Source: Geitlerinema sp. BBD 1991-9
Lineage (GTDB): Bacteria > Cyanobacteriota > Cyanobacteriia > Cyanobacteriales > Geitlerinemataceae
Reading direction: 5' to 3'
NCBI GenBank assembly: GCA_001657325.1
Contig: LWRO01000021.1
Location: 160,835-224,834 of the forward strand
DNA: 64,000 nt
In this document: positions 36,154-44,794 of the stretch, one piece after another
How the letters are laid out: each line of letters begins with the position of its first letter
How positions within the stretch are numbered: the stretch's first letter is position 1
The notes under the pieces: generated by a model
Seen by the model: the letters and a program-made list of their open reading frames with translations, nothing else
Databases searched by the model: none
What the model was told of the DNA's origin: nothing
Program-made: the position numbers and the translations under genes

Positions 36154-38178
36154 ATGAACCAAAAAGTTCGATCGGGCTGGCGCAACATTGCCATTGTCGG
36201 CCCGTACCTCAGTGGAAAAACAACCCTTCTCGAAAGCCTTTTATTCGTGACGGGTGCCATCAGTCGTAAGGGGAGCGTCGCCGACGGAAATACCGTTGGC
36301 GACAGCACCCCAGAAGCGCGACAACGCAACATGACTGTCGAAGTATCCGCCGCCTACACCGAGTATGGCGGCGTTAACTTTACCTTTCTCGACTGTCCCG
36401 GCTCGATCGAGTTCGCCCAAGAAGCCTACAACGCTCTTATTGGGGTGGGTTCAGCGGTCGTTGTCTGCGAACCCGATGTCAGTCGCGTTCTGACCCTCGC
36501 CCCCCTATTCAAATTCCTCGACGATTGGGAAATTCCCCACCTCGTCTTTATCAATAAAATGGATCGTCCCACGTCCCGCTTTACGGACGTGTTGAACGCG
36601 CTCAAAACCGTTTCCTCTCGTCCTTTAGTTCCCCATCAATATCCCATCCGCAAAGGCGAGACCGTCACCGGATTCATCGATCTCGTTACCGAACAAGCCT
36701 TTCAATTCCATCCCGGCGCCCCCTCCGATCCCATTCCACTTCCCGAATCCCTCAAAGCGGAAGAACAAGCGGCGCGCCAAGAAATGCTCGAAGAACTGGC
36801 GAACTTTGACGACCACCTCCTCGAAGAACTTCTCGAAGACATCGAACCGCCACAAGAGGAAATCGAGCGAGATCTCAAAATGGAACTCGGTGCGGACTTA
36901 ATCGTACCGGTGTTTTTAGGCGTAGCGGCTGAAGACTACAGCGTGCGCCACCTCCTCGACGCGCTGCTGCGGGAAACCCCCGAACCCAGCGAAACCGCCA
37001 AACGCCGAGGTCTCAAAGCAGCGAAAGACAAGCCGATCGCCCAAGTCCTCAAAACTTACTACACGCCGCAAGGAGGAAAACAGTCTCTCGTGCGGGTGTG
37101 GAATGGAACGCTCACCGATGGCATGAACGTAAACGGACTTCGCATCGGTGGCATTTACCGTTTGATGGGACAAGAGCAAAAGAGTACGCAAGAAGCCCAC
37201 GTCGGTGAAATCGTGTCTTTGGGACGACTCGAAACGGCTCAAACTGGGGATACACTCAGCGATGACGGCGAACTCGAACTGTCCCGCGTCGATCGACTGT
37301 CTCCCGTCTTCGCACTCGCCATTGCCCCCGAACGGCGCAAGGACGAAGTGAAGATGAGCGGCGCACTGGCGAAACTCGTCGAAGAAGATCCCGGCTTGAT
37401 GTGGGAACAGCACGGCGACACCCACGAAATTATTTTATGGGGACAGGGAGACATTCACCTCCAAGTTGCCCTCGATCGACTGCGTCGGAAGTATAACCTT
37501 CCGATGGGGACGCACTTGCCGAAAGTACAGTATAAAGAAACCATTCGCCAGGGTGTGGATTCGATTCACGGACGGTACAAGCACCAAAGCGGCGGACACG
37601 GTCAATTCGGCGATGTTTACCTGGCGATTCAACCCCTTCCGCGCGGTGAAGGGTTCCAATTCAGCGAAACCATCGTGGGTGGTGTCGTGCCAAAACAGTA
37701 CATTCCCGGCGTTGAAACGGGAGTGCGCGAATATCTCGATAAAGGCCCGTTAGGATTTCCCGTCGTCGATGTCGCCGTGACGCTGACGAACGGCGGGTAT
37801 CATTCCGTCGATAGTTCCGAACAAGCCTTCAAGCAGGCGGCGCGGTTAGCCATGCAGGCGGGGATGCCCCAGTGCAATCCGATCTTACTCGAGCCGATCG
37901 CCTCAGTTGAAATCTCCACACCCAACGATTTCACGTCGAAGGTGTTGCAACTGATCAGCACGCGGCGCGGACAGATTCTCGGCTACGAAGCGATCGCCGG
38001 ATGGAAAGGTTGGGATAAAGTGTCGGCGTATTTACCGCAGGCGGAAATGCAAAATCTCATCGTCGAACTGCGATCGTTGACGATGGGTGTTGGCTTTTTC
38101 AATTGGCAGTACGATCGACTGCAACAAGTCCCCGAAAAACTCACCGAACGAGTTCTCGCACAGTTTTCGGACGAGTAA
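36154..38178 (+). CDS. Elongation factor G-like GTPase
   Basis: A 674-residue protein with all five EF-G domains but unusual GTPase motifs. The P-loop is GPYLSGKT (16-23), unlike the AHVDAGKT of true EF-G. Switch II is DCPGS (80-84), so the catalytic His of DTPGH is Ser. NKMD (134-137) is normal. Domain IV lacks the usual tip sequence, having YKHQSGGHGQFGDVYLAIQP. This matches the EF-G-like paralogues (FusA2-like family) found beside canonical FusA; their role in translation is unclear. GAGGAG 8 nt upstream sets the ATG, ruling out a TTG within that site. Confidence 0.88.
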   Translation: MNQKVRSGWRNIAIVGPYLSGKTTLLESLLFVTGAISRKGSVADGNTVGDSTPEARQRNMTVEVSAAYTEYGGVNFTFLDCPGSIEFAQEAYNALIGVGSAVVVCEPDVSRVLTLAPLFKFLDDWEIPHLVFINKMDRPTSRFTDVLNALKTVSSRPLVPHQYPIRKGETVTGFIDLVTEQAFQFHPGAPSDPIPLPESLKAEEQAARQEMLEELANFDDHLLEELLEDIEPPQEEIERDLKMELGADLIVPVFLGVAAEDYSVRHLLDALLRETPEPSETAKRRGLKAAKDKPIAQVLKTYYTPQGGKQSLVRVWNGTLTDGMNVNGLRIGGIYRLMGQEQKSTQEAHVGEIVSLGRLETAQTGDTLSDDGELELSRVDRLSPVFALAIAPERRKDEVKMSGALAKLVEEDPGLMWEQHGDTHEIILWGQGDIHLQVALDRLRRKYNLPMGTHLPKVQYKETIRQGVDSIHGRYKHQSGGHGQFGDVYLAIQPLPRGEGFQFSETIVGGVVPKQYIPGVETGVREYLDKGPLGFPVVDVAVTLTNGGYHSVDSSEQAFKQAARLAMQAGMPQCNPILLEPIASVEISTPNDFTSKVLQLISTRRGQILGYEAIAGWKGWDKVSAYLPQAEMQNLIVELRSLTMGVGFFNWQYDRLQQVPEKLTERVLAQFSDE

Positions 38179-38283
38179 AACGCGAGTTAGAGGCGTTGTG
38201 TGTAGGTGTTGTGTGTAGCCGTTGCGTACAACGCCTCGACTCGATCGTTCGGAGGATTGGCCACAGCGGATTGCTGTGTTGGA

Positions 38284-38535
38284 TTATTCGCGACCGTTTT
38301 TCGATCGCTTCCACCGAATAATCGATCGATCCGCCGCAATTTCTCGTCCCGTGTGAAACGAAAATCGCCGTTGGTTTCCGGTTTGGTTCCAAGCTTGCTG
38401 TAGTTCTCGATGCGGAAACTCTCCCCGATTCAATCGATCGAGCAGCGGTGGCCAAACTTCGCGCAGGCGATGGGCCTCACCAACCAGAAGCTTGTATTCG
38501 CCAATCCGAACGATCGCGAAAATGTCGGGACTCAT
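38284..38535 (-). CDS. Small protein resembling a degenerate GIY-YIG domain
   Basis: An 83-residue frame reading IGEYKLLVGEAHRLREVW, then LLDRLNRGEFPHRELQQAWN and RRFSFHTGREI. The pattern of a short beta-strand, an Arg-containing helix, then LQxAWNxxG followed by an aromatic strand resembles the GIY-YIG nuclease core, but the GIY and YIG residues themselves are mostly replaced (EYK, LVG). It may be inactive. It has no clear ribosome-binding site; an upstream non-ATG start could add 24 residues. Convergent with the EF-G-like gene. Confidence 0.45.
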   Translation of the reverse strand: MSPDIFAIVRIGEYKLLVGEAHRLREVWPPLLDRLNRGEFPHRELQQAWNQTGNQRRFSFHTGREIAADRSIIRWKRSKNGRE

Positions 38536-38625
38536 TCGATTTTTAAATGCAATTGTTGAGTGACGATGGTTATCTCGGTTGTAACAGGAGATCGGGAGAT
38601 TTGACAATGGAAATCGAGCAGTACC

Positions 38626-38772
38626 GGGTGCATCTCACTTTCGTAGAATGACCCCTCTGCGGCTCGACGGCTCGACGGCTCGACTGAGCGCTCGCCACCC
38701 CTCCCATCCTCCCCTGGCTAAGGGGAGGTGCCGAAGGCGGAGGGGTTTCGATCGCAAAAGTGAGATAGACCC
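38626..38772 (-). repeat. MITE-like inverted-repeat element, copy D
   Basis: The 147-bp copy has left end GGGTGCATCTCACTTTCG and right end CAAAAGTGAGATAGACCC, which carries two changes. The core GGCTAAGGGGAGGTGCCGAA is present in the orientation opposite to copy A. An extra GC-rich stretch contains CGGCTCGACGGCTCGACGGCTCGAC, a short tandem of CGGCTCGA. No target duplication is seen. It borders the decayed region that follows. Confidence 0.8.
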
Positions 38773-39037
38773 AAATTAGACCGCTTATACCATTTTTAAA
38801 AATTCATGCCATAGATGTCTGTAGGGGCGAACGGTGTTCGCCCAAGTTCAGCCGAAGATCTCTAGCAGGATTATCGGTATTAAATCATTGAATTAAAAGT
38901 ACAATAGTCCGGACGTTGTTCTGTGCAAGTACTGATCCCCTCTTCTCTCGTTGTCAGCCAACAATTGTTTGAAGTGTTGACAATAAGACTTTCAATTAAT
39001 ATCCTAGGAACCTGCAAGAATGAAAATTTGATTTGTG
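38773..39037. other. AT-rich spacer with a palindromic repeat
   Basis: No gene. A hairpin GGGCGAAC / GTTCGCCC with a 3-nt loop at 38825-38843, preceded by GTAG, is related to the hairpin of repeat family 2 (27.5 and 40.7 kb). Confidence 0.5.
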
Positions 39038-39440
39038 ATGATTAGTGGAAAATACTTAGTGAATAAGATTGTTTTTAAATCGATCGTGGCAATTATTAGC
39101 TCATATGTTGTTGGATTAATACTTGCTTTTTCTGGTGACTGGAAACAGTTAGAAGTATCTTATAAATTTAATCAAAAAATAAAGAATTTTTATTCTTATT
39201 CTTCATAGAGCAATAGAGCGAACTGGATCTGTTCACTACTCATTATATAGAAATAGCTTGAATATCGGAATAAAAAATGAAGGTATTTGGCTGTCAACGA
39301 TATTTCTTCTTCGCGCTTCTCACTCACCTTTATTAATTTCTTGGCGTGCAATAAAAAATCTGGGATTGATAATTTCGATCGGTATAAAATATCTAATCTA
39401 TATCTTTACTCAGCTCTTTGGATGGATTAATTACCATTAA
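39038..39440 (+). pseudogene. Broken small membrane-protein gene (frameshift)
   Basis: The first part starts ATG and reads MISGKYLVNKIVFKSIVAI, with a membrane helix, then GDWKQLEVSYKFNQ, and stops at 39206-39208. The next frame then continues AIERTGSVHYSLYRNSL, GIKNEGIWLSTIFLLRASH and PLLISWRAI to a stop at 39440. The two parts together look like one protein of about 130 residues. The shift falls in a TTATTC tandem run, which suggests slippage. It resembles widespread small proteins with a pattern of Y(R/N)NxLxxGxxxxGLxLS and HPPLxIPW, whose function is unknown to me. Confidence 0.6.
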
Positions 39441-39530
39441 GCTTCCAAGGCACGTATTAGATAAAGTAAACAGTTTAAATAACCACCGCAGCTCCAAAAA
39501 TTCTTTATTTTTAAGAATTGCAAACAAATC

Positions 39531-39797
39531 ATGTACAACTTGTAGACTTACTTACAAACACACTTCTATCAATTAATTCTAGTCATTCCTTTTCTTATTA
39601 GTATACTTTTTGATTGTAAGCTAGATGACAATTTTCGTCTTTTTTGTAGATGCGGTAGAAGTAGAGATTTTCAGTGGAAAGACCCAGATCGACAAATTCC
39701 TTATCAGGTTTGTTTTATGTCATTAGGATTATGGACTATCTTGATATATAACTCTTTTGAAAGTATAAAAAAATTAGAAACAAATTCTAATTTTTGA
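39531..39797 (+). pseudogene. Remnant of a small membrane-protein gene
   Basis: From ATG the frame reads MYNL, hits TAG, then stays open: a hydrophobic helix (LILVIPFLISILF), a CRCGRSRDFQWKDPDRQIPYQ segment, a second hydrophobic stretch (CFMSLGLWTILIY) and a stop. Without the early TAG it would be an 88-residue protein. There is no other good start. Part of the AT-rich island of decayed genes. Confidence 0.45.
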
Positions 39798-39820
39798 GCT
39801 AGTTTTTTATTTCTGAAAAT

Positions 39821-39890
39821 TCACTCTTTATTTGTTATATTTTTAGCTACTAAACAAAAAAACGATAAAAACATATTAGGGTGTCAATAT
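39821..39890 (+). repeat. Direct repeat in the decayed island, copy 1
   Basis: About 65-70 bp (CTTTATTTGTTATATTTT, then CTACTAAACAAAA...ACGAT and ATATTAGGGTGTCA) recurs at 40892-40956 with scattered substitutions and small gaps. Both copies lie just downstream of a reading-frame remnant, like intergenic spacers of a duplicated cassette. Confidence 0.6.
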
Positions 39891-40125
39891 ATCGAACAAA
39901 ACCCATAGTTTTTTTGGAGAAAGAATCACGATTGCATTTAACACTCAACATAATATTGATTATGCTAGTTTTGACTTTAGAATGGGAAGGGGTTTCGGGA
40001 CTCCTCTTAATGGAGGAAATGCAAGAGGTTTTGATAGTCATTTTTGGGGTGGTACTTTTGGGTTTAGTGTTACATTGTATAATCAAGGATATTTCCCACA
40101 GCCCTGCACAAGTACTCCTCACTAA
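39880..40125 (+). pseudogene. C-terminal gene fragment, unidentified
   Basis: An 81-codon open stretch without a start codon. It reads GERITIAFNTQHNIDYASF, then GRGFGTPLNGGNARGFDSHF and FGFSVTLYNQGYFPQPCTS before the stop. Codon-like composition and Gly/Asn/aromatic pattern suggest the tail of a beta-rich exported or toxin-like protein whose front is lost. Another frame in the same place (92 codons, starting MSIYRTKP) is probably its shadow. Confidence 0.45.
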
Positions 40126-40155
40126 AAATAGTAGATCTCAACATACATTTAGATC

Positions 40156-40494
40156 GTGAATAACTTTTTTCATCTTTTTTACTATCCCAGTCCGTTTACC
40201 ATGGCTCTTTTTCTACCATGCATAATAGATGGTTATGCTGTGGGCGAGTGGCATAAAAAACTGGAAAACCTTCAAGACTACAGTACAAAAAAACGGATAG
40301 TCGCGAGTCTATTAATGCTTGTTCAAAACATAATTTTTTTGCTCTCTATGGCTCTTAAATCTGTAGTAGATTTATTTAATATTCTTCATGAAAACTATTT
40401 TGACAATGCAGCTCTTGCACTATCCTACATTTATTGCGCTTTTTATATTATCTTCTTATTAATAAGTTTATATGATTCAAGTAAGAAGCCTTGA
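40156..40494 (+). CDS. Small hydrophobic membrane protein, unknown
   Basis: A 112-residue frame beginning at GTG. It has probably three membrane segments (about 14-30, 50-70 and 85-105) with the loop GEWHKKLENLQDYSTKKR. It is AT-rich like its surroundings and unlike the rest of the window. It follows the gene fragment ending at 40125. In toxin-immunity arrays a small membrane protein after a toxin tail is often the immunity protein, but nothing here proves that. It may itself be on the way to decay. Confidence 0.45.
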   Translation: MNNFFHLFYYPSPFTMALFLPCIIDGYAVGEWHKKLENLQDYSTKKRIVASLLMLVQNIIFLLSMALKSVVDLFNILHENYFDNAALALSYIYCAFYIIFLLISLYDSSKKP

Positions 40495-40638
40495 ATAATG
40501 TAAAAAACAGATAAATGCCACTCGAATAATCTATTGATTGTTGAAAAAACGAAGTTTAAGCATATGACAGCAACAATGGAATCTAAGTTTTCCAAAATTG
40601 TCAAGCCGTATCTCGGAGATCTTCCCACAAACGATTAT

Positions 40639-40712
40639 GGGTCTGTTGGACTTAGGATGATAACCAGGCGAACGGCTGTTCGCCCCTACGACAACGATAT
40701 TGGTATCGTAAG
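40639..40712 (+). repeat. Dispersed repeat family 2, copy 2
   Basis: Begins GGGTCTGTTGGACTTAGGAT and contains hairpin GGCGAAC / GTTCGCC (40667-40684) followed by CCTAC, ending TTGGTATCGTA. It matches 27497-27594 in order of parts. The left end alone is also at 26997. Confidence 0.6.
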
Positions 40713-40850
40713 CAACTCAATACCACCGAAATTCCAAGAGAACTAGGATTATTTGTTGGTAATGCTAATGGTTTCAATGGGAGAGTTGCTTCAGCAGCGG
40801 GTGTAAATTTAGATTTTGGGGTTTCCATACCTCTCCCTCTGTTTCTTTAA
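40713..40850 (+). pseudogene. Second C-terminal gene fragment
   Basis: An open stretch without a start, reading QLNTTEIPRELGLFVGNAN, GFNGRVASAAGVNLDFGVS and IPLPLFL, then a stop. It joins directly to the repeat-family-2 copy, as if that element had replaced the front of the gene. It is another protein tail in the same style as the fragment at 39880. Confidence 0.4.
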
Positions 40851-41091
40851 TTTTATGTCAGCTTTGGTGAGTAATTTAAACTTGAATTATCCATTACGCT
40901 TTATTTGTCATATTTTGATCTACCAAACAAAACGATCGAAATATATCAGGGTATTAGGCAGACTGTAAGTTGCCAATTCTTTGAAGTCATCAGCGACCCA
41001 AATCATCAGCCATGAAACAAACGGAGAGAACGAAGTGACCTCCAGTCGTCCAACCGCCACTTCATCTCTCCATCCCATCACTTCAATTTCA
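40851..41091. other. Spacer with second copy of the island direct repeat
   Basis: Contains the second copy (40892-40956) of the direct repeat described at 39821. The rest, up to the metE stop, shows no gene. Confidence 0.55.
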
Positions 41092-43347
41092 TCACTGCTG
41101 TCCGTTAGACGAAGCGTTGAGTTCTCGGCGTAGTTCTAAAGCCGCACTGACCATATTGCGGGTGGCGGCGACGGTTTCCTGCCAACCTCGCGTTTTCAAA
41201 CCACAATCGGGGTTCACCCAAACTCGATCGATAGGAAGATGCTGACTGCATTTGCAGATGCTGTCTTTAAACATCTCTTTCGTGGGAACGGCGGGAGCGT
41301 GAACGTCGTAAACGCCCGGCCCCACTTGTCGGGGATAGTCTGCATCCGTCAGTTGCAAGAGTGTGGCGTTGTTACTGCGGCTATCCTCGATCGAGATCGC
41401 GTCGGCATCTAAGCGATTAATGGCATCCATAATATCGCCGAACTCCGAATAGCACATATGGGTGTGAACCTGCGTTTGGGGGCGCGCAACACCTACACTC
41501 AACCGGAACGCATCCACCGCCCAGCTGAGATACTCGTTCCACCGCTCCTGTTTCAGGGGTAATCCTTCCCGCAAGGCGGGTTCGTCCACCTGTACGAATC
41601 GAGCGCCTGCTGCTTCCAAGTCGGCGACTTCGTCCCGAATCGCCAAAGCCAACTGAAGCGCTTGTTCTTTTCGAGAAATATCAGTGCGCGGATACGACCA
41701 GTTCAGCATCGTCACCGGCCCGGTCAACATTCCCTTGACCGGTTTTTCAGTCAGCGACTGCGCCACCTGAAACTCTCGAACTGTCATCGCGTGAGGTCGA
41801 TCGATATCTCCAAAAATAATCGGCGGACGCACGTAGCGACTACCGTAACTCTGCACCCAACCCTGACGGGTAAAGGCATAACCCTCGAGTTGTTCGCCGA
41901 AATACTCCACCATATCGGAACGCTCGAACTCGCCATGAACCAAAACGTCCATTCCCATACCGTCTTGAACGCCAATGCAATAGGCGATGTAGAAGTCGAT
42001 TTGTTGCTGGTAGGCTTCTAAGGTCAGTTCGCCGCGTTTGTAGCGGGCCCGCAGCTTCCGAACCGCTTGAGTTTGGGGGTACGACCCGATAGTGGTGGTC
42101 GGGAACGGTGGAAGCTTCACCTGTTGCGAGACTCGATCGCTGTAGGGTTGCGATCGCTCGAAATCATCGACCTTCAAAGATTCGATGCGCTGTTGGACTT
42201 CCGGTTTGGCGGGACAGAACAGACGGAACGCAGCCCAGTTCTTCTCAATTCGATCGAGTCGCGAACTTGCAGTCCGGTGCGCCGCCATTTCGCCAAGAGA
42301 CACGACTTCCTCGAGTTTTTGTTCGGCGAAACTCAGAACGTTTCGCAAGGGTTCGGGAAGTTGAGTTTCGCGGGCTGCGTCGTAGGGAACGAACTGTAAA
42401 GAAGCGGAGGGATGAACGCATAAATCGATCGTCACCGCCTGTAACTGGCGTAGGAGATCTGTAACCGTTTCGGGACGAACGCGCCAGACATTTCGCGCAT
42501 CGACCACACCGGCCCCAAGGCGTTTGTTCTTAGGAAATCCGTGAATTTTAACCAGTTCGAGATTTTGACCGCGAGTGAAATCGAGAGCAATGGCAGCAAC
42601 GGGAAGGTTCGCGACCCAAGTATAGTTTTGCCCTAAGTCGTCGAAATAGGTCACGAGATGCAAGGGAACGCCGACTCGATCGAGTTCGCGGTATGTCATT
42701 TCAAATGCACCTTGCAACTCGGATGCATCGCTAAAAACGAGAGCGGGTTCGTGCAGTTGAACTTCAGCAATTCCGAGTTCTTGAAGTTCGCTCAGAAGTT
42801 GTCGGTAGAGAGGGATCAGTTGGCTGAGAATTGCATTAAATTCAACCCCATCTAAACGACTCAGACGTAAGAGCGTCACGGGGCCGAGAACGATGGGAAT
42901 TGCACGCTCTCCTAAGGCAGATTTTGCTCGACGAACGGTATCGATAAAGTCATCGAAGTTAGCCGTTGGCGTTACGTCTGGAGTGACTTCTGGGACGAGA
43001 TAGTGATAGTTGGTATCAAACCATTTGGTCATTTCCAAGGCAGCAATCGCGTCTTTACCTCGCGCCATCGCGAAGTAGCGATCGAGTCCAGACAACGATC
43101 GAAATCGCTGGGGTATGAGTCCAAAGCGAACGACCCAATCGAGAACGCGATCGTAAAGTGTCGCATCTCCAACTCCAATTCCTTCGATTCCTGCATCGAG
43201 TTGAGCCGTCCAACTCTCATTTTGAAGAGTGTGAAGTGTGGCGAGCAGATCGATTTCAGAAAGTTTGCCTTTCCAAAAACTTTCGAGGGATTTTTTTAGC
43301 TCTCGTTTTTTGCCAATACAGGGATAGCCAAATGTCGTGGTTAGCAT
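41092..43347 (-). CDS. metE: Cobalamin-independent methionine synthase
   Basis: A 751-residue enzyme moving a methyl group from 5-methyltetrahydropteroyl-triglutamate to homocysteine without B12. It consists of two related barrels; the C-terminal one has TTTIGSYPQTQAVRKLRARYK, the Zn ligands in VHTHMCYSEF (His, Cys), a following Glu in SIEDSRSN and the final Cys in NPDCGLKTRG. Length is normal. A cobalamin riboswitch lies upstream on the same strand, with an unknown membrane-protein gene and a MITE in between. That would make sense of repression by B12 if the three are cotranscribed. Confidence 0.95.
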   Translation of the reverse strand: MLTTTFGYPCIGKKRELKKSLESFWKGKLSEIDLLATLHTLQNESWTAQLDAGIEGIGVGDATLYDRVLDWVVRFGLIPQRFRSLSGLDRYFAMARGKDAIAALEMTKWFDTNYHYLVPEVTPDVTPTANFDDFIDTVRRAKSALGERAIPIVLGPVTLLRLSRLDGVEFNAILSQLIPLYRQLLSELQELGIAEVQLHEPALVFSDASELQGAFEMTYRELDRVGVPLHLVTYFDDLGQNYTWVANLPVAAIALDFTRGQNLELVKIHGFPKNKRLGAGVVDARNVWRVRPETVTDLLRQLQAVTIDLCVHPSASLQFVPYDAARETQLPEPLRNVLSFAEQKLEEVVSLGEMAAHRTASSRLDRIEKNWAAFRLFCPAKPEVQQRIESLKVDDFERSQPYSDRVSQQVKLPPFPTTTIGSYPQTQAVRKLRARYKRGELTLEAYQQQIDFYIAYCIGVQDGMGMDVLVHGEFERSDMVEYFGEQLEGYAFTRQGWVQSYGSRYVRPPIIFGDIDRPHAMTVREFQVAQSLTEKPVKGMLTGPVTMLNWSYPRTDISRKEQALQLALAIRDEVADLEAAGARFVQVDEPALREGLPLKQERWNEYLSWAVDAFRLSVGVARPQTQVHTHMCYSEFGDIMDAINRLDADAISIEDSRSNNATLLQLTDADYPRQVGPGVYDVHAPAVPTKEMFKDSICKCSQHLPIDRVWVNPDCGLKTRGWQETVAATRNMVSAALELRRELNASSNGQQ

Positions 43348-43425
43348 TGCGTTTGAAGGAAATAGAATGAATGAAATTTCAGGGTTTTGTTGAGTGTCTT
43401 ACGAAATCTGAGAAGCAATTACGAT

Positions 43426-43523
43426 GGGTGTATTTCACTTTTGCGATCGGAAGCCCATCCATCCTCTCCTTGCTAAGGGGAGGTGCCGAAGGCAGAGGGG
43501 TTATTCTACGAAAGCTAAGAGGA
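43426..43523 (-). repeat. MITE-like inverted-repeat element, copy E, with 9-bp target duplication
   Basis: A 98-bp copy in the gap between metE and the membrane-protein gene. The left end GGGTGTATTTCACTTTTGCG is slightly changed and the right end (TTATTCTACGAAAGCTAAGAGGA) has lost the usual TGAGATGCACCC. The 9-bp direct repeat AATTACGAT flanks it exactly (43417-43425 and 43524-43532), the clearest proof that this family inserts as a unit. Confidence 0.85.
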
Positions 43524-43569
43524 AATTACGATTGAGGCACTGTAGCTGTTTCTCCTGTCTGTCTTTTCT

Positions 43570-44289
43570 TTAAAACCTCGATGGGATTCGTCCCGCAAAA
43601 CTTCCAATACCGCGAGGATGAGATGTTGAGACAGCACTCGAAATCGGGCCGCCCATAAAACATTTTCCAATTTCAGGTAAGGCAATTTCGACGAGAAAGT
43701 AATGGAGTCCAGACAAGCCGATCGCCCAAAGTATTTCTTGAAAAAATATTGATTTGAGAACATCGATCGTCGTGCTGTTTTGTCCGATCCAGTCACTGGT
43801 AAGAAACAGAAATCCTTGAAATAGAAAAAATCCACTCATGAAGCTGAAAGCAATTCCGAAATATCGATCGGATATTGCAGTCTGGCCTTTTCGAGAGATC
43901 CTTCGAGAGATCCAATGAGAAAATCCCACAATTGAGAGTGCGGTAAATCCCAGCGTTCCTCCCCAAATCCACCAATTTAGATCGCAGGTTTGATGGCGAG
44001 CGATGTAATCGTAAAGGCGATCGATCGACCACAGCCACGTGATGCTTGAAACTGCTACGGTCAGGGGAAGCGTTCGACTGGCGATCGCGGCTAATGCTAC
44101 GAGGGGAACGTAAGGAGAAACAAGACAACTACAACTTCCGAGTAAAACGAGTACCACTCGCCACCAAGAACTACAAATCCCGAATTCTTGCTGACTTGTT
44201 TTCGGAGGCGCAGTTGGGAGATTTTTTAGGATTTCGGACTCGTAGCTAATAACAATCGGGAAATCGTCTTCTCGAGTTGAGTATTGCAT
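43570..44289 (-). CDS. Polytopic membrane protein downstream of a cobalamin riboswitch
   Basis: A 239-residue protein with about five or six membrane helices. The soluble start (MQYSTREDDFPIVISYESEI) is followed by hydrophobic segments around residues 45-70, 72-90, 105-125, 140-165 and 180-200. Motifs that might matter are WLWSIDRLYDYIARHQTC and GLSGLHYFLVEIALPEIG, with His residues in the membrane region. I do not recognise the family. Its location after a B12 riboswitch suggests cobalt or corrinoid uptake. The frame is open 24 codons upstream, so a longer form is possible. Confidence 0.7.
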   Translation of the reverse strand: MQYSTREDDFPIVISYESEILKNLPTAPPKTSQQEFGICSSWWRVVLVLLGSCSCLVSPYVPLVALAAIASRTLPLTVAVSSITWLWSIDRLYDYIARHQTCDLNWWIWGGTLGFTALSIVGFSHWISRRISRKGQTAISDRYFGIAFSFMSGFFLFQGFLFLTSDWIGQNSTTIDVLKSIFFQEILWAIGLSGLHYFLVEIALPEIGKCFMGGPISSAVSTSHPRGIGSFAGRIPSRF

Positions 44290-44794
44290 GGAAAATTTAT
44301 CCTCGATCGTGCGAGGTCGAATAGGGGGCTTTAACAACAAACAAAAGTTACGGCTTTCCAAAAAATTAAAACTGTCAAAAAGATAGATGATTTCTTGACG
44401 GTTTTAATTTTTAAAATTTCCGTAGAAAACCGTAGAAAAAATAGCCCCAACAGAGGTTTTGAGAATCTCGATCGATTTTTGAAAAGATCTCAAAACGAAG
44501 AGTCTTTTGACAAAAACAAGATGTTTCCAGGGCTTTTCGAGCGAAAAGTTCACGCTACAGCTTGTCTTGAAATGTAGAGGGTTCGATCGATCGAACTCAC
44601 AGTAGAACAGACTTGGTTGTTATAGAACGAAAACCAAGCCGATAAAAGATTGCTGATTTTTCCCTTTTTAGAAAATCAGTCGATCGAACTCAGAACGCAA
44701 AAAGCCGTAGCCTCGGGTCGAGATCGCGGGGACGATATGGAATTTTGGAAAAGAATAACTGTGCCATCATCTGTACCTCGCAGACAAAACGTGT

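Noticed and set aside
39881..40159. A 92-codon plus-strand frame (MSIYRTKPIVFLEKESR...)
   Set aside because: An overlapping frame gives a more protein-like tail with proper Gly/Asn/aromatic pattern; this one is hydrophobic by frame bias only.
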